Source of the DNA: an uncultured Verrucomicrobiota bacterium
Lineage (GTDB): Bacteria > Verrucomicrobiota > Verrucomicrobiia > Methylacidiphilales > UBA1321
Reading direction: 5' to 3'
Assembly: GCA_903863295.1 (NCBI GenBank)
Contig: CAIPBM010000145.1
Location: 1 to 64,000, forward strand
DNA: 64,000 nucleotides
The notes below the pieces were generated by a model. That model saw nothing but the letters and a program-made list of their open reading frames with translations. It was not told the DNA's origin and did not search any database. The position numbers and the translations under genes were made by a program. Each line of letters begins with the position of its first letter. Position 1 is the stretch's first letter. This document shows, in pieces, positions 54,785-63,436 of the stretch.

Positions 54785-55201
54785 ATGGTCTCTATGACGG
54801 ATGGAGTTGTTCTGCGAACCGATGCTAAGGGACGAGTCGTAGTCACCCGTGATCGGCGGGAGGCGTTGTTGGAGGAATTTGGAAAGAGCGGGATGAGTGG
54901 GGCGCAATTTGCGAAGTGGGCCGGAGTGAAGTATTCGACCTTTGCCTATTGGGTACAGCAGCGGCGCAAGGAGCAGAAGAGCGGTGAACCGATCAAATCG
55001 CGAGGTGAACCTGGGCCTGACGTCCGGTGGCTGGAAGCGGTGGTGGCCGGGGAGCAAAAGCCTCAGGCCGGTGAACAGACGGCAACGTCATCCTTGGTCA
55101 TGCACGGGCCGGGTGGCCTGTGGTGGAAGATCGAGAGCGAGGACCAGGCGCGAATGGCAGCGGTGGTGTTGCGACATTTGGGAACGGCAACGGCATGCTG
55201 A
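54785..55201 (+). CDS. tnpA: IS66 accessory protein TnpA
   Basis: A 138-residue first protein of the IS66 operon. TDAKGRVVVTRDRREALLEEFGKSGMSGAQFAKWAGVKYSTFAYWVQQRR is the HTH-containing part shared with the copies at 8144 and 52476. The tail ends LVMHGPGGLWWKIESEDQARMAAVVLRHLG. The start may be ATG at 54785 or 54794. The stop overlaps the tnpB start (ATGCTGA). Confidence 0.9.
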   Translation: MVSMTDGVVLRTDAKGRVVVTRDRREALLEEFGKSGMSGAQFAKWAGVKYSTFAYWVQQRRKEQKSGEPIKSRGEPGPDVRWLEAVVAGEQKPQAGEQTATSSLVMHGPGGLWWKIESEDQARMAAVVLRHLGTATAC

Positions 55202-55542
55202 GTTTTACGGCCAGCCTCAAGATTTACGTGGCGCTGGAACCGTACGACATGCGCAAGAGCTTTGAGGGCTTGTCGGCCCTGACCGCCACGGCGCTGCGTG
55301 AGGATGTGCGTGACGGAGCCCTCTTTGTCTTCAGCAACCATCGCCGCAACCGGCTCAAAATCCTCTACTGGGATGGGACGGGGCTGTGGGTGATGGCCAA
55401 GCGTTTGGAAAAAGGAACGTTCTCATGGCCGGAGGGAGAAGAAAAAGTCATCCGGTTGCGCTCGGAAGCGCTGGCCATGCTCACGGGTGGAGTAGATTTG
55501 TGGGGAGCAAAAATGCGTCCCTGGTATGATCGGGGCGATTGA
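55195..55542 (+). CDS. tnpB: IS66 accessory protein TnpB
   Basis: A 115-residue protein with the full family signature: MLSFTASLKIYVALEPYDMRKSFEGLSALT, GALFVFSNHRRNRLKILYWDGTGLWVMAKRLEKGTFSWP and LWGAKMRPWY. It is required for IS66 transposition in tested elements, though its biochemistry is unknown. It starts inside the tnpA stop region, which implies coupled translation. It shows what the intron-split tnpB at 8541 has lost. Confidence 0.95.
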   Translation: MLSFTASLKIYVALEPYDMRKSFEGLSALTATALREDVRDGALFVFSNHRRNRLKILYWDGTGLWVMAKRLEKGTFSWPEGEEKVIRLRSEALAMLTGGVDLWGAKMRPWYDRGD

Positions 55543-55598
55543 GCATTTACCTCTGAAAATACGAGAAAACGGCCCAGCTCCTGCTTCACGATAATCGA

Positions 55599-57110
55599 GT
55601 GAAAGAGCTGAGCAAAAAGCAACTGCTCCAACGGGTCGAGGAGCTTCAAACGGAAAACACGCTGCTGCGGCAGAAGGTCGATCTTCTCATCCAAAAAATC
55701 TTTGGAGCCAGCAGTGAAAAACTGGACGCAGCACAGCTCGATTTGTTTTTGCTGCAAACGGAGAACGCGCCGGGAAAATCGGTGGCCTCCTCCGCACTGG
55801 AGGAGGCTGACCCTCAACCCCAAGCTCGTGCGAAAGCGAAGCGTGGCCGGGCCCGCTGGCCCGAGGACTTGCCCGTGGTGGAGCAAGTGATCGATCCCGA
55901 AGAGGTCGCGGCCCAGCCCGATCAGTGGCGTTGCATTGGCTCCGAAGTGAGCGAGCAGCTCGATTATGAACCCGCCCGGTTCCTGAAACGCAGGCTGATC
56001 CGGCGCAAATATGTCTCGCGCCAGGATGCGTGGGCCATGCCAATCATCGCACCGCTTCCCTCGGTCTTGCAGGAGCGTGGCAGCGCGGCTCCGGGACTGC
56101 TCGCGCAAATCATCGTGAGCAAGTTCGTGGATCATCTTCCGCTTTATCGGCAGGAACAAATTTATCGAACACGGCACGGAGTGGATTTATCCCGGCACAC
56201 GATGGTGCGCTGGCTGGAACTGGCCGCCGATTGGTTGGGGCCGATCTACCGGCACATCCACACGGGAGTCATGGCCGGTGGTTATGTTCAAGTTGATGAG
56301 ACGCCGGTGCCCTATCTTGAACCCGGCCACGGCACGACTCGCATGGGCTATTTTTGGACGGCATCACGGCCCGGTGGCGATGTTATTTACCAATGGCAAA
56401 CTAGTCGAGGCACTGCCTGTCTGGACAACGTGTTGCCGGTGGACTTTCGCGGGATCGTGCAGTGCGACGGTTACTCGGCCTACGCCAGCTTCGCTCGCAA
56501 AAGAGACAACATTGAACTGGCGGGCTGCTGGGCGCACGTCCGGCGCAAGTTCCATGAGGCCCGTGGACAGGACCCGCTTATGACCGTGTGGCTCCTGCGC
56601 CAGATCAATCATCTTTATCGCATTGAGCGAAAGCTGCGCCGCGCCAAGAGCGGCCCTCAATTACGCGCCGCGCTGCGTGCGCACCAGGCCAAACCCGTTT
56701 ACGCCCGACTGCATCGAATCCTCACCCGGCTCAAATTGAAACGACGCTACCTGCCACGCAGCGGAATGGGGATGGCCGTCGCCTACGCCTTGAACTTGTG
56801 GCCGCAGCTCGGCGTTTATCTCACTGACGGTCGCGTCGAAATCGACCAAAACCTCGTGGAGAACGCCATCCGCCCGACGGCTCTCGGCAAAAAGAATTGG
56901 ATGTTCATTGGCCACGCCGAAACCGGCCAGCGTAGCGCCATCCTGTACACCATCGTCGAGTGCTGCCGGCGGCGTGGTCTCGATCCCTTCGCGTACCTGC
57001 GTGACATCTTCACGCGCCTGCCCTCGGCCACCAATTGGCAAATTGACCAACTGACGCCTGAAGCGTGGGCACGACATCGATGCCTAGGCCAGATGGCACA
57101 TGCAGCCTGA
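55599..57110 (+). CDS. tnpC: IS66 transposase TnpC
   Basis: A 503-residue DDE transposase. The N-terminus is a leucine-zipper-like coil (KKQLLQRVEELQTENTLLRQKVDLLIQKIFG) followed by the basic zinc-finger-related region (LPVVEQVIDPEEV, YEPARFLKRRLIRRKYV). The catalytic core has YVQVDETPVPYL (Asp), VQCDGYSAYASFA (Asp) and NLVENAIRPTALGKKNW (Glu). The C-terminal LDPFAYLRDIFTRLP and LTPEAW close the protein. Start is GTG at 55599. Length and motifs are complete, so the element is probably active. Confidence 0.95.
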   Translation: MKELSKKQLLQRVEELQTENTLLRQKVDLLIQKIFGASSEKLDAAQLDLFLLQTENAPGKSVASSALEEADPQPQARAKAKRGRARWPEDLPVVEQVIDPEEVAAQPDQWRCIGSEVSEQLDYEPARFLKRRLIRRKYVSRQDAWAMPIIAPLPSVLQERGSAAPGLLAQIIVSKFVDHLPLYRQEQIYRTRHGVDLSRHTMVRWLELAADWLGPIYRHIHTGVMAGGYVQVDETPVPYLEPGHGTTRMGYFWTASRPGGDVIYQWQTSRGTACLDNVLPVDFRGIVQCDGYSAYASFARKRDNIELAGCWAHVRRKFHEARGQDPLMTVWLLRQINHLYRIERKLRRAKSGPQLRAALRAHQAKPVYARLHRILTRLKLKRRYLPRSGMGMAVAYALNLWPQLGVYLTDGRVEIDQNLVENAIRPTALGKKNWMFIGHAETGQRSAILYTIVECCRRRGLDPFAYLRDIFTRLPSATNWQIDQLTPEAWARHRCLGQMAHAA

Positions 57111-57298
57111 TCTGCGACGACTGTCATAGAGACCATAGTTTTACAAATACGGTCTCTACGACCCATAAAGTGTAAGGGTGATCGTCTGTCAATAGGTGCT
57201 CGGTGCACCGCTTACCGTAAAGTGGAACCCCGAGTGGTCCACAATTTTCTGTGGCCTAGATCTGGCCTACCACAATTGTCATCGTGTGCAGGGCAGGC

Positions 57299-58462
57299 TT
57301 ACTTCATTTGCAAGTGGTTTTCCCGGTAGGCCGACGGCGGGATGCCCTCATGCGATTTGAATGCTTTGCTCAGGGAAACTGCAGATTGAAAGCCGCACTC
57401 TGCCGCAATGGCATGCTGCTTGAGCTCAGTCGTTGAAAGTAGTTTTTTTGCAAGATTGAGACGTTGGCGCAGGATTTCGGTGGCGATTGAGTGATGCAGG
57501 TGGCTGTCGAATTTTCTGTAGAGCGCACGTCGAGAGGCTCCAGATGCGGCAACCACATGTTCAACATCAAACGGCTCCGATATGTGCAAGGCAATGAAAC
57601 GCAGCGCTTTGGACAAACATAGGTCTTCCGTTGCAAAGACATCGCTACTTCGTCTCAGAGCAATCCCGCCAGCAGGAATTCGGAGGGCAATCTTCGGTGG
57701 CTTTTCCCCTCGCATCAGTCGATCCAGCAACTCTGCGGCCCGATATCCCAGTAATTCCCGGTTGCTCAACACGCTGGTGAGAGGAATCGGCCCCAATTGG
57801 CTATAGATAGGGTCGTTATCAACACCAACGATGGCGACATCCTCCGGCACCCTCAACCCAACATTTAAGCAGGCACGGACAATGTGAACGGCCTCCCCAT
57901 CATGCTGCGCCATCGCTCCGACCGGCCGCGGTATCCGTGTGAGTTCTGCGCCCAGCCAAGGGATCATGCGAATGGCTGCACGAGGCTTCCTCCATTTCTC
58001 GGTAAAGTCGAGCATGTGAAAGCTGCCTCCGGCGGATTCTACAGCGTGGCGAAACCCGCTCATACGTTCCAGGACTACATTTGCATTCCTGTTTACAGCG
58101 AAGAATGCAAATTGGGTAATCCCTCGTCCAAGAAGCTCCCTGGCAGCAATTTCGCCAATCCCCTCATTATCGGGAAGCACTTTGGGAAAGCGAAGGTTTG
58201 GATCTTCGTTGCAAAGATTCACCACGGGAATGCGGGCCCTTTGAATTAGTCCAGCTAGAGGTGTCCGCGCGCTCTGAAGCAGAGTTATGGCCCCGTCGCC
58301 AAACCAGCCAGGCGGGATCACTCCACCATGGGAGGCATTATCATCAAGGATCCAATCGGTTTCGTGGGCGTATCTTGCGACGCCTAAAGCAATCTCCGGG
58401 ATATATCTTTCCAGTGCAAGGAGGACGGATTTTTTCCTTTTTTTGGTTTTCGAGAGAATCAT
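57299..58462 (-). CDS. XylR-type regulator (LacI-like sensor, AraC HTH)
   Basis: A 387-residue transcription factor. The first 270 residues form a periplasmic-binding-like sugar sensor: GVARYAHETDWILDDN, IPVVNLCNEDPNLRFPKVLPDNEGIGEIAARELLGRGI, VPEDVAIVGVDNDPIYSQLGPIPLTSVLSN and YRAAELLDRLMRGEKPP. The last 100 are an AraC-type double HTH (FDVEHVVAASGASRRALYRKFD, RLNLAKKLLSTTELKQHAIAAECGFQSAVSLSKAFKSHEGIPPSAYR). This is the XylR layout common in this phylum, where such genes control nearby sugar operons. The immediate neighbours are an IS and Verru_Chthon genes, so the target is unknown. Confidence 0.93.
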   Translation of the reverse strand: MILSKTKKRKKSVLLALERYIPEIALGVARYAHETDWILDDNASHGGVIPPGWFGDGAITLLQSARTPLAGLIQRARIPVVNLCNEDPNLRFPKVLPDNEGIGEIAARELLGRGITQFAFFAVNRNANVVLERMSGFRHAVESAGGSFHMLDFTEKWRKPRAAIRMIPWLGAELTRIPRPVGAMAQHDGEAVHIVRACLNVGLRVPEDVAIVGVDNDPIYSQLGPIPLTSVLSNRELLGYRAAELLDRLMRGEKPPKIALRIPAGGIALRRSSDVFATEDLCLSKALRFIALHISEPFDVEHVVAASGASRRALYRKFDSHLHHSIATEILRQRLNLAKKLLSTTELKQHAIAAECGFQSAVSLSKAFKSHEGIPPSAYRENHLQMK

Positions 58463-59116
58463 AGGTTAAATGTATTGCAGAAGCTGCGAAAAGCCACGAG
58501 CTTCTTTCTGGCACGAACAGCTCTTAATATGGATATGCCTGACGCGCAGCCGAAATTATGGGAATGGCTGGACAACATCGGATTCTTTTGTCAGCGCCCT
58601 TTCATTTACATGGTTTGTAAATCCAACCGTTCAGCGGGAATGCCAACCAAGCAGTTTTGCTACCACCAAGACGGAGTTAGCTAACTCTGCTTCTGTATTT
58701 TCAGTTTTTACATGTTTTATATTTTGGAAATGTTGGCAAATCATTTGTGCATACGGTTATATTAGCTGGAGAAATCCTCATAGTGAATTTGATTATTGAA
58801 CAGAGATCGGGAAACTCATTTCACATTTCACATTTCACATTTCACATTTCACATTTCACATTTCACATTTCACATTTCACATATGCAATTCGGCAATACG
58901 AGTAACACCTCGACTATAGCCACGTTTGTGGTGATTAGTTTTTTAAGCGCATTACGATAGTTAAGTATAGATCTACAATGTAACTTTCAACTTTCAACCG
59001 CAAAGATCCGCTGATTTTTGTGGTTGAAATTTCTTCAAGCCTTTGTTTATGCGAGCTCAAAGCTTTGAAGCCGAGAAGCGTAGAAAAACGAATGGCCGGA
59101 GCTCCTCGTCCATTCA
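58463..59116. other. intergenic region with microsatellite
   Basis: No convincing gene. It carries the promoter side of the XylR-type gene and a heptanucleotide array listed separately. The left part has an open frame (58470-58799) with biased, Cys/Trp-rich translation that looks like chance. Confidence 0.5.
58817..58882. repeat. heptanucleotide tandem repeat (CATTTCA), about 9.4 copies
   Basis: CATTTCA is repeated without error from 58817 to about 58882. It lies about 355 bases before the XylR-type start codon and 235 bases beyond the end of the Verru_Chthon gene. Perfect copies suggest recent or continuing slippage. Confidence 0.9.
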
Positions 59117-62100
59117 TCACTGCCCAAAGCGCTTGCAGCTAAGCACCCTAAAGCAGTAGTGAGAGTCAAGCGTCTCAGTGGGGGCTGTTGCAAAATCCGG
59201 GATCGTGGGATCATTAGGATCAACGTAGCGCTCGATGGCAAATGAACCACGGAACTCCCCAGCCACCTGATCACGGCCTTCTTTGAATGTGTTCTGCTGG
59301 CCATCGCTGCGGATTTTCATCAAGCTCTGCACCCAGACATGAACCATGAAGGAGTTAGATTTGGTGGTCAGTCGCGGATAGAGGTCCCGGTAGGGACGCT
59401 CCAGCGTGTTGTCGCCCGTCAAGACGTGCGATTGCTCGGTGGCGCCGTACGCGGTGGTTTTATTGGCATTCCAAAAAGTCGCCAGTTTAGTTTCGATGCT
59501 GGCCATCGAGTCCGTATAAGTAATGCCCGCATTCAGATATGAGACATTATTGGTGGTCGGCATGTCGGACGGAATGAGTGGAACATCACAAATCTCCGAA
59601 GGGGAAACAAAGCAGCCGCGGCTGGAGGAATTGTTGAAATAAAGTTCGTCAAACTGGCGCAGAGTGTCGTCAATGTCAATGTTGCGCCGGACGGTGACTC
59701 CGATTCCTCCTCCTTGAGTCGCACTACCTAACTGGATTTGATTGGAAAAATCTGGTTCTATTGCATCGCCCAAAGTGCCGGTTGTTTTATATCCTTGGAT
59801 CATGGTCCAACCTGTCGATGTCCTTTGATTCGGATTGATGGCCGTGATTTTTTCCGACTGCAGAAGCGCCCGCATTCCGGTGTCGCGCTTGATATAGGTG
59901 AATGGGACGATCTGATAATTCATGTTAACCTTGCCCGCAGTGGATAAAGGCTCGCTAATCGCGTAAGGCTCAACCACTGGCATCCAAAAGAGGTCCAGCA
60001 GCAGGTGATCGGGGGGAATGCCCCCTGCGGCCCCGCTACCTGGGTGGTTGATACCGCCTGGGAGATAACTTTTTGCCGGGCGAAACAGTAGCGTCTGCCA
60101 CGGCAGGTTGCGGAGCACACCCGTTGAAAGCGATCCAAACATTACCGCTGAGGGAATCATCCGGTTTGGAGAAAAAAATGTATTCTGCTGGGAACACGGG
60201 TCTTGATATGAGCGGTCACTGCCGATATAGGGTGGACCGGCTGAAAAATAGGGGACTGTGTTATTTATTTTGTAGCGTCCCCGATTCATCCCCTCATCGG
60301 GTTTGTTGAGATAGGGGCCATCGATGAGGTAAGCAGATCCATTATCCCAATCACCAAGTTGGCCATTTGCGTTTTTTACGCCTGCAATTCCTGCCGGGAT
60401 AGGCGGAGCGTATCCTTTGCAGAGGCTGCTATAGGAAGGCCAGGCGTATGAGAATCCTTTCACAAGGGTTCCAAGATTCAAGGGAATAGAAAGGTCGTTG
60501 GAAGATCTTCCTGTGTTAATAAGGCTGTGTTGCAAGTATCCCGACCTAAAGGGGTAAAGAGCAAATTCGGTGCTAAGATTGCTTTTGCCAGCCACCAATC
60601 GTAAGTCACCCTGAAGATTATTCCCAGTAGCGACGAGTGAAATGACCGAATCTATAACGCCATTTATCCCCGCCCCGGTTTGGCCATACATTATAACTCC
60701 AAGCAGCCCCAGATCAGAGTTATGCATAAAGCGTCTTCCCCTCCGGAGCCCCCCAGTCCCATATTGTAAAGTTCTGTCATCTTCATCAAATCCTGCAGGA
60801 TCATACCCCGTTGTTCCATTAGGATACTGTGTAGAAGAGACTGCCCACGAGCCACCATAGAGATTCTGCGTAGATGTGTTTTGATCTGTGTATATACCCA
60901 GCCTCGGAATCGGCATGGTGGTTCCCGGGGGAATTGTGAAGGTGAAAGTTTGAATGGCGGGGCCACTGTTGGGAGCATGGATCTCAACAGTAACAGACCC
61001 GGCTATGTTAAAGGTGTCTGCTCCAGAGACACCAGCGGGCGGGGAGGTCCCGTCGAGTACGATGACACCGGTCGGCGGCACTGAGTCGATCGGGGATCCA
61101 ATATTTAGCGGAATCGTGGTGCTAGCAGGTTCCGTGAGACTGTAAATGCCGGTATATCCACCAACTTTCGTGGGCCCCGTGTCGAAGTCTCCCATACGTC
61201 CGACATCGTAGAGATCGGGTTGAACGCCCGAGCCATTTCCGGCGGCGAAGGGCAGGCTCGAGAAGGGGGTGTAGGTTATGCCGTCCTTATCCGTCACGGT
61301 AAGGTTGATAGAGGTGAATTTAATCCGGATGTCATTGCACAAAGCCGTAAGCCCGGCCATCGGGCAGAAGAGGTCGGGCAGCAACGCGAACTGGATTTTT
61401 GTCTTTTTTGTATTGTCGTAGCCGAGGGTGACGCTGTTATTGACACTATTTACAGGGTCCGTCTCAGATTTTGTAATGTCTATGCGGTTATCAACCTTAA
61501 GCGCGGCAATACCTAACTCCTTAATCGTCGCGATACGACCAAATCCCCGCGTGCCGTTTCCGGGGACAATTGGGACAACTTGCCCCTGCTTTGTCAGTCC
61601 GGTGTATCCTGTTGAGCTTTCATCGGTAGTATCCGTAGGGGTGTAACTTTTGGCTGTGCCGTCGCTGGTGTCTGCCAGATTGGTACAGCGGATGTAATCG
61701 AAAATCTCTGTGAGAATCTGGTCGCGATCCGCCCCGTATTTGGATGCAAAGTTGCTCCCACCAAATCCGGGAAAAGCTTGGCCGGTGAGGGTCTGGAGAT
61801 AACTGTATAGTTGGCTGTTCCTCGTGGACCAGTCAGTTGTGGAACTGGCTGGATCCTGACGCGCAAAATAGTAGGGATAGCTAGTGCTGGCGCTGTTGCC
61901 CAGTGTTCCGCAGAAAGCAATGAGCTTGTCGAATGGAGTCATTTTGCTCACATCCGACAAGTTATTTATGTTGGTTTTGGTGATCGGCCAAATGACAACG
62001 CGCGGTTTGTTGAAGAGGTTCACTTCGGGGGCCCGGCTGTTCGCAGTGAGGAAAAATTTCGAGGTTTCCATGAACTGTTCCCAGTTTGAGACACTGGCCC

Positions 62101-63436
62101 ATTGGGGCGTACGCAGGGTGTTCAGTGCCAGTTCATCTTGGGACGCAAATAGACGGTCCATGTCGGTATTCACCTTATAAACCGTAGTATCCAATGGCGA
62201 CATATTGGCTGGCCCCGCCCGCTTGGTACCTCCTTGGGAGGAGTTGGCATCATCGGTAATGCGAGGAACAATATCCGTGATCGCCTTGACGTAGGCAGCC
62301 CAGTTGGCCCCGGACAACTGAGCAGGCTCAGCCGGCAACCCAAGATTTTTCCTGATCAGTGTCCCAAGGACCGGGGTCAAGGAGGTGGTGGCTGGATGCC
62401 CCGGATAGCGCTGGTATTCATGCTGCGCGCCCTGGCGTTCGGCCAGATCCCATTCGTAAGCGTAATTCGGATCAAAAGTCTCCGGCGAGGTCACACTGTT
62501 GCTCGGCGATTGTGTGTTGCAGACCGGTGTATCCCAAAACGTCCCCTCACTGGCGGTATTGATGTTGATCTTGGCCGTCTCGTCATCTGTCCAGAACGCC
62601 ATTCGCGCCACGATCGGATTTTGATAAGTCGGCAACTTATCAGCCGCCACCGAGGTCCATGTGGCAATTTTTCCAGTGGAGTCCACGCCGTCGGGCGCTG
62701 TCAGGGTTCCATCACGCAGCATATAAATCCATTTGACCGGCATCGACACAGGGGTGTTACTGCCGGAGAGCGGCAAAGCTGGATTGTAGCTCACCTTGAC
62801 GGGATTGACTGAAAAGCCGTCAACATCCGGGTATCCGTCGCCGTCCACATCATAGCCAAAATATTGTGGAACCGTTGAGCCGGCGGCGGTTTTGTTGATA
62901 GCTTTTATTCCATTGCCATCAATAATTGGAAACATGGCCGTGCCCGAGGTTGATAATGGGCTATTCAAATCGCACCAGATAGCCGGTTTGGTGCTCCACA
63001 TGGCATCAAAATCGGAGGTTGGGTTGAATGGCATCTGGTTGGCGCTCACGACCATGTTGTCGGAGGAATAGAGTTTGTAATAGGCCAACGGGGCATAGGA
63101 GGCGGTCCCATTGCTGTTTCCGTAAGTGCGAATCATGCCCGGCTGCGAAGCCCATGCGATATTGCTCCCCTGCGAGGTTGCCTGGCGAATCGTCCCGATC
63201 ACACAGTTCAATGCTGAGTCGGCCACTTGTTTTGTGGATACCTCGTTTGCGTAACTGTTCGCACTGATGGATTCCGTGGTAACGCTGGTAAAGAACGCAA
63301 CAACGAGCACAGTCATTAGCACAAGAAAAGCAAGTGCAATCAATAGGGCTCCACCTGCCTTGCGGGTCGCGGCAGACCTTTTTTGCCATTGGAGGAACGA
63401 GTTCCTCGTGGTCAATCTGCTTGTTCGGTGCTCCAT
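59117..63436 (-). CDS. Verru_Chthon cassette protein A-like, giant pseudopilin-type protein
   Basis: A 1439-residue protein with a pseudopilin-like N-terminus: a basic leader (RSAATRKAGG) then a hydrophobic helix (ALLIALAFLVLMTVLVVAFFTSVTTESISANSYANEVSTKQVADSALNCVIGTIRQATS). The rest is a long repeat-poor extracytoplasmic domain with RMAFWTDDETAKININTASEGTFWDTP and RYPGHPATTSLTPVLG, which I recognise as features of Verru_Chthon cassette protein A. The C-terminal VQSLMKIRSDGQQNTFKEGRDQVAGEFRGSFAIERYVDPNDPTIPDF fits as well. Its start overlaps the end of the upstream cassette gene by 25 bases. The cassette's function is unknown; a cell-surface assembly made through a type II-like pathway is assumed. 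Confidence 0.88.
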   Translation of the reverse strand: MEHRTSRLTTRNSFLQWQKRSAATRKAGGALLIALAFLVLMTVLVVAFFTSVTTESISANSYANEVSTKQVADSALNCVIGTIRQATSQGSNIAWASQPGMIRTYGNSNGTASYAPLAYYKLYSSDNMVVSANQMPFNPTSDFDAMWSTKPAIWCDLNSPLSTSGTAMFPIIDGNGIKAINKTAAGSTVPQYFGYDVDGDGYPDVDGFSVNPVKVSYNPALPLSGSNTPVSMPVKWIYMLRDGTLTAPDGVDSTGKIATWTSVAADKLPTYQNPIVARMAFWTDDETAKININTASEGTFWDTPVCNTQSPSNSVTSPETFDPNYAYEWDLAERQGAQHEYQRYPGHPATTSLTPVLGTLIRKNLGLPAEPAQLSGANWAAYVKAITDIVPRITDDANSSQGGTKRAGPANMSPLDTTVYKVNTDMDRLFASQDELALNTLRTPQWASVSNWEQFMETSKFFLTANSRAPEVNLFNKPRVVIWPITKTNINNLSDVSKMTPFDKLIAFCGTLGNSASTSYPYYFARQDPASSTTDWSTRNSQLYSYLQTLTGQAFPGFGGSNFASKYGADRDQILTEIFDYIRCTNLADTSDGTAKSYTPTDTTDESSTGYTGLTKQGQVVPIVPGNGTRGFGRIATIKELGIAALKVDNRIDITKSETDPVNSVNNSVTLGYDNTKKTKIQFALLPDLFCPMAGLTALCNDIRIKFTSINLTVTDKDGITYTPFSSLPFAAGNGSGVQPDLYDVGRMGDFDTGPTKVGGYTGIYSLTEPASTTIPLNIGSPIDSVPPTGVIVLDGTSPPAGVSGADTFNIAGSVTVEIHAPNSGPAIQTFTFTIPPGTTMPIPRLGIYTDQNTSTQNLYGGSWAVSSTQYPNGTTGYDPAGFDEDDRTLQYGTGGLRRGRRFMHNSDLGLLGVIMYGQTGAGINGVIDSVISLVATGNNLQGDLRLVAGKSNLSTEFALYPFRSGYLQHSLINTGRSSNDLSIPLNLGTLVKGFSYAWPSYSSLCKGYAPPIPAGIAGVKNANGQLGDWDNGSAYLIDGPYLNKPDEGMNRGRYKINNTVPYFSAGPPYIGSDRSYQDPCSQQNTFFSPNRMIPSAVMFGSLSTGVLRNLPWQTLLFRPAKSYLPGGINHPGSGAAGGIPPDHLLLDLFWMPVVEPYAISEPLSTAGKVNMNYQIVPFTYIKRDTGMRALLQSEKITAINPNQRTSTGWTMIQGYKTTGTLGDAIEPDFSNQIQLGSATQGGGIGVTVRRNIDIDDTLRQFDELYFNNSSSRGCFVSPSEICDVPLIPSDMPTTNNVSYLNAGITYTDSMASIETKLATFWNANKTTAYGATEQSHVLTGDNTLERPYRDLYPRLTTKSNSFMVHVWVQSLMKIRSDGQQNTFKEGRDQVAGEFRGSFAIERYVDPNDPTIPDFATAPTETLDSHYCFRVLSCKRFGQ

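Larger units (their letters stand above)
54725..57215 (+). mobile_element. complete IS66-family element with 8-bp target duplication
   Basis: Ends are GTAAGCGGTGCATGAAGCACC (54725-54745) and the inverted GTAAGCGGTGCACCGAGCACC (57195-57215). Both are flanked by the direct repeat CGTAAAGT (54717-54724 and 57216-57223), the 8-bp duplication typical of IS66. The element is 2491 bp with tnpA, tnpB and tnpC all open. Subterminal repeats with CATAGAGACC...GGTCTCTA lie inside each end. Its ends differ from the two broken IS66 copies, so it is a distinct and more recent arrival. Confidence 0.95.

Noticed and set aside
58817-58882. Possible CRISPR array
   Set aside because: The 7-base units are contiguous with no spacers; it is a microsatellite.
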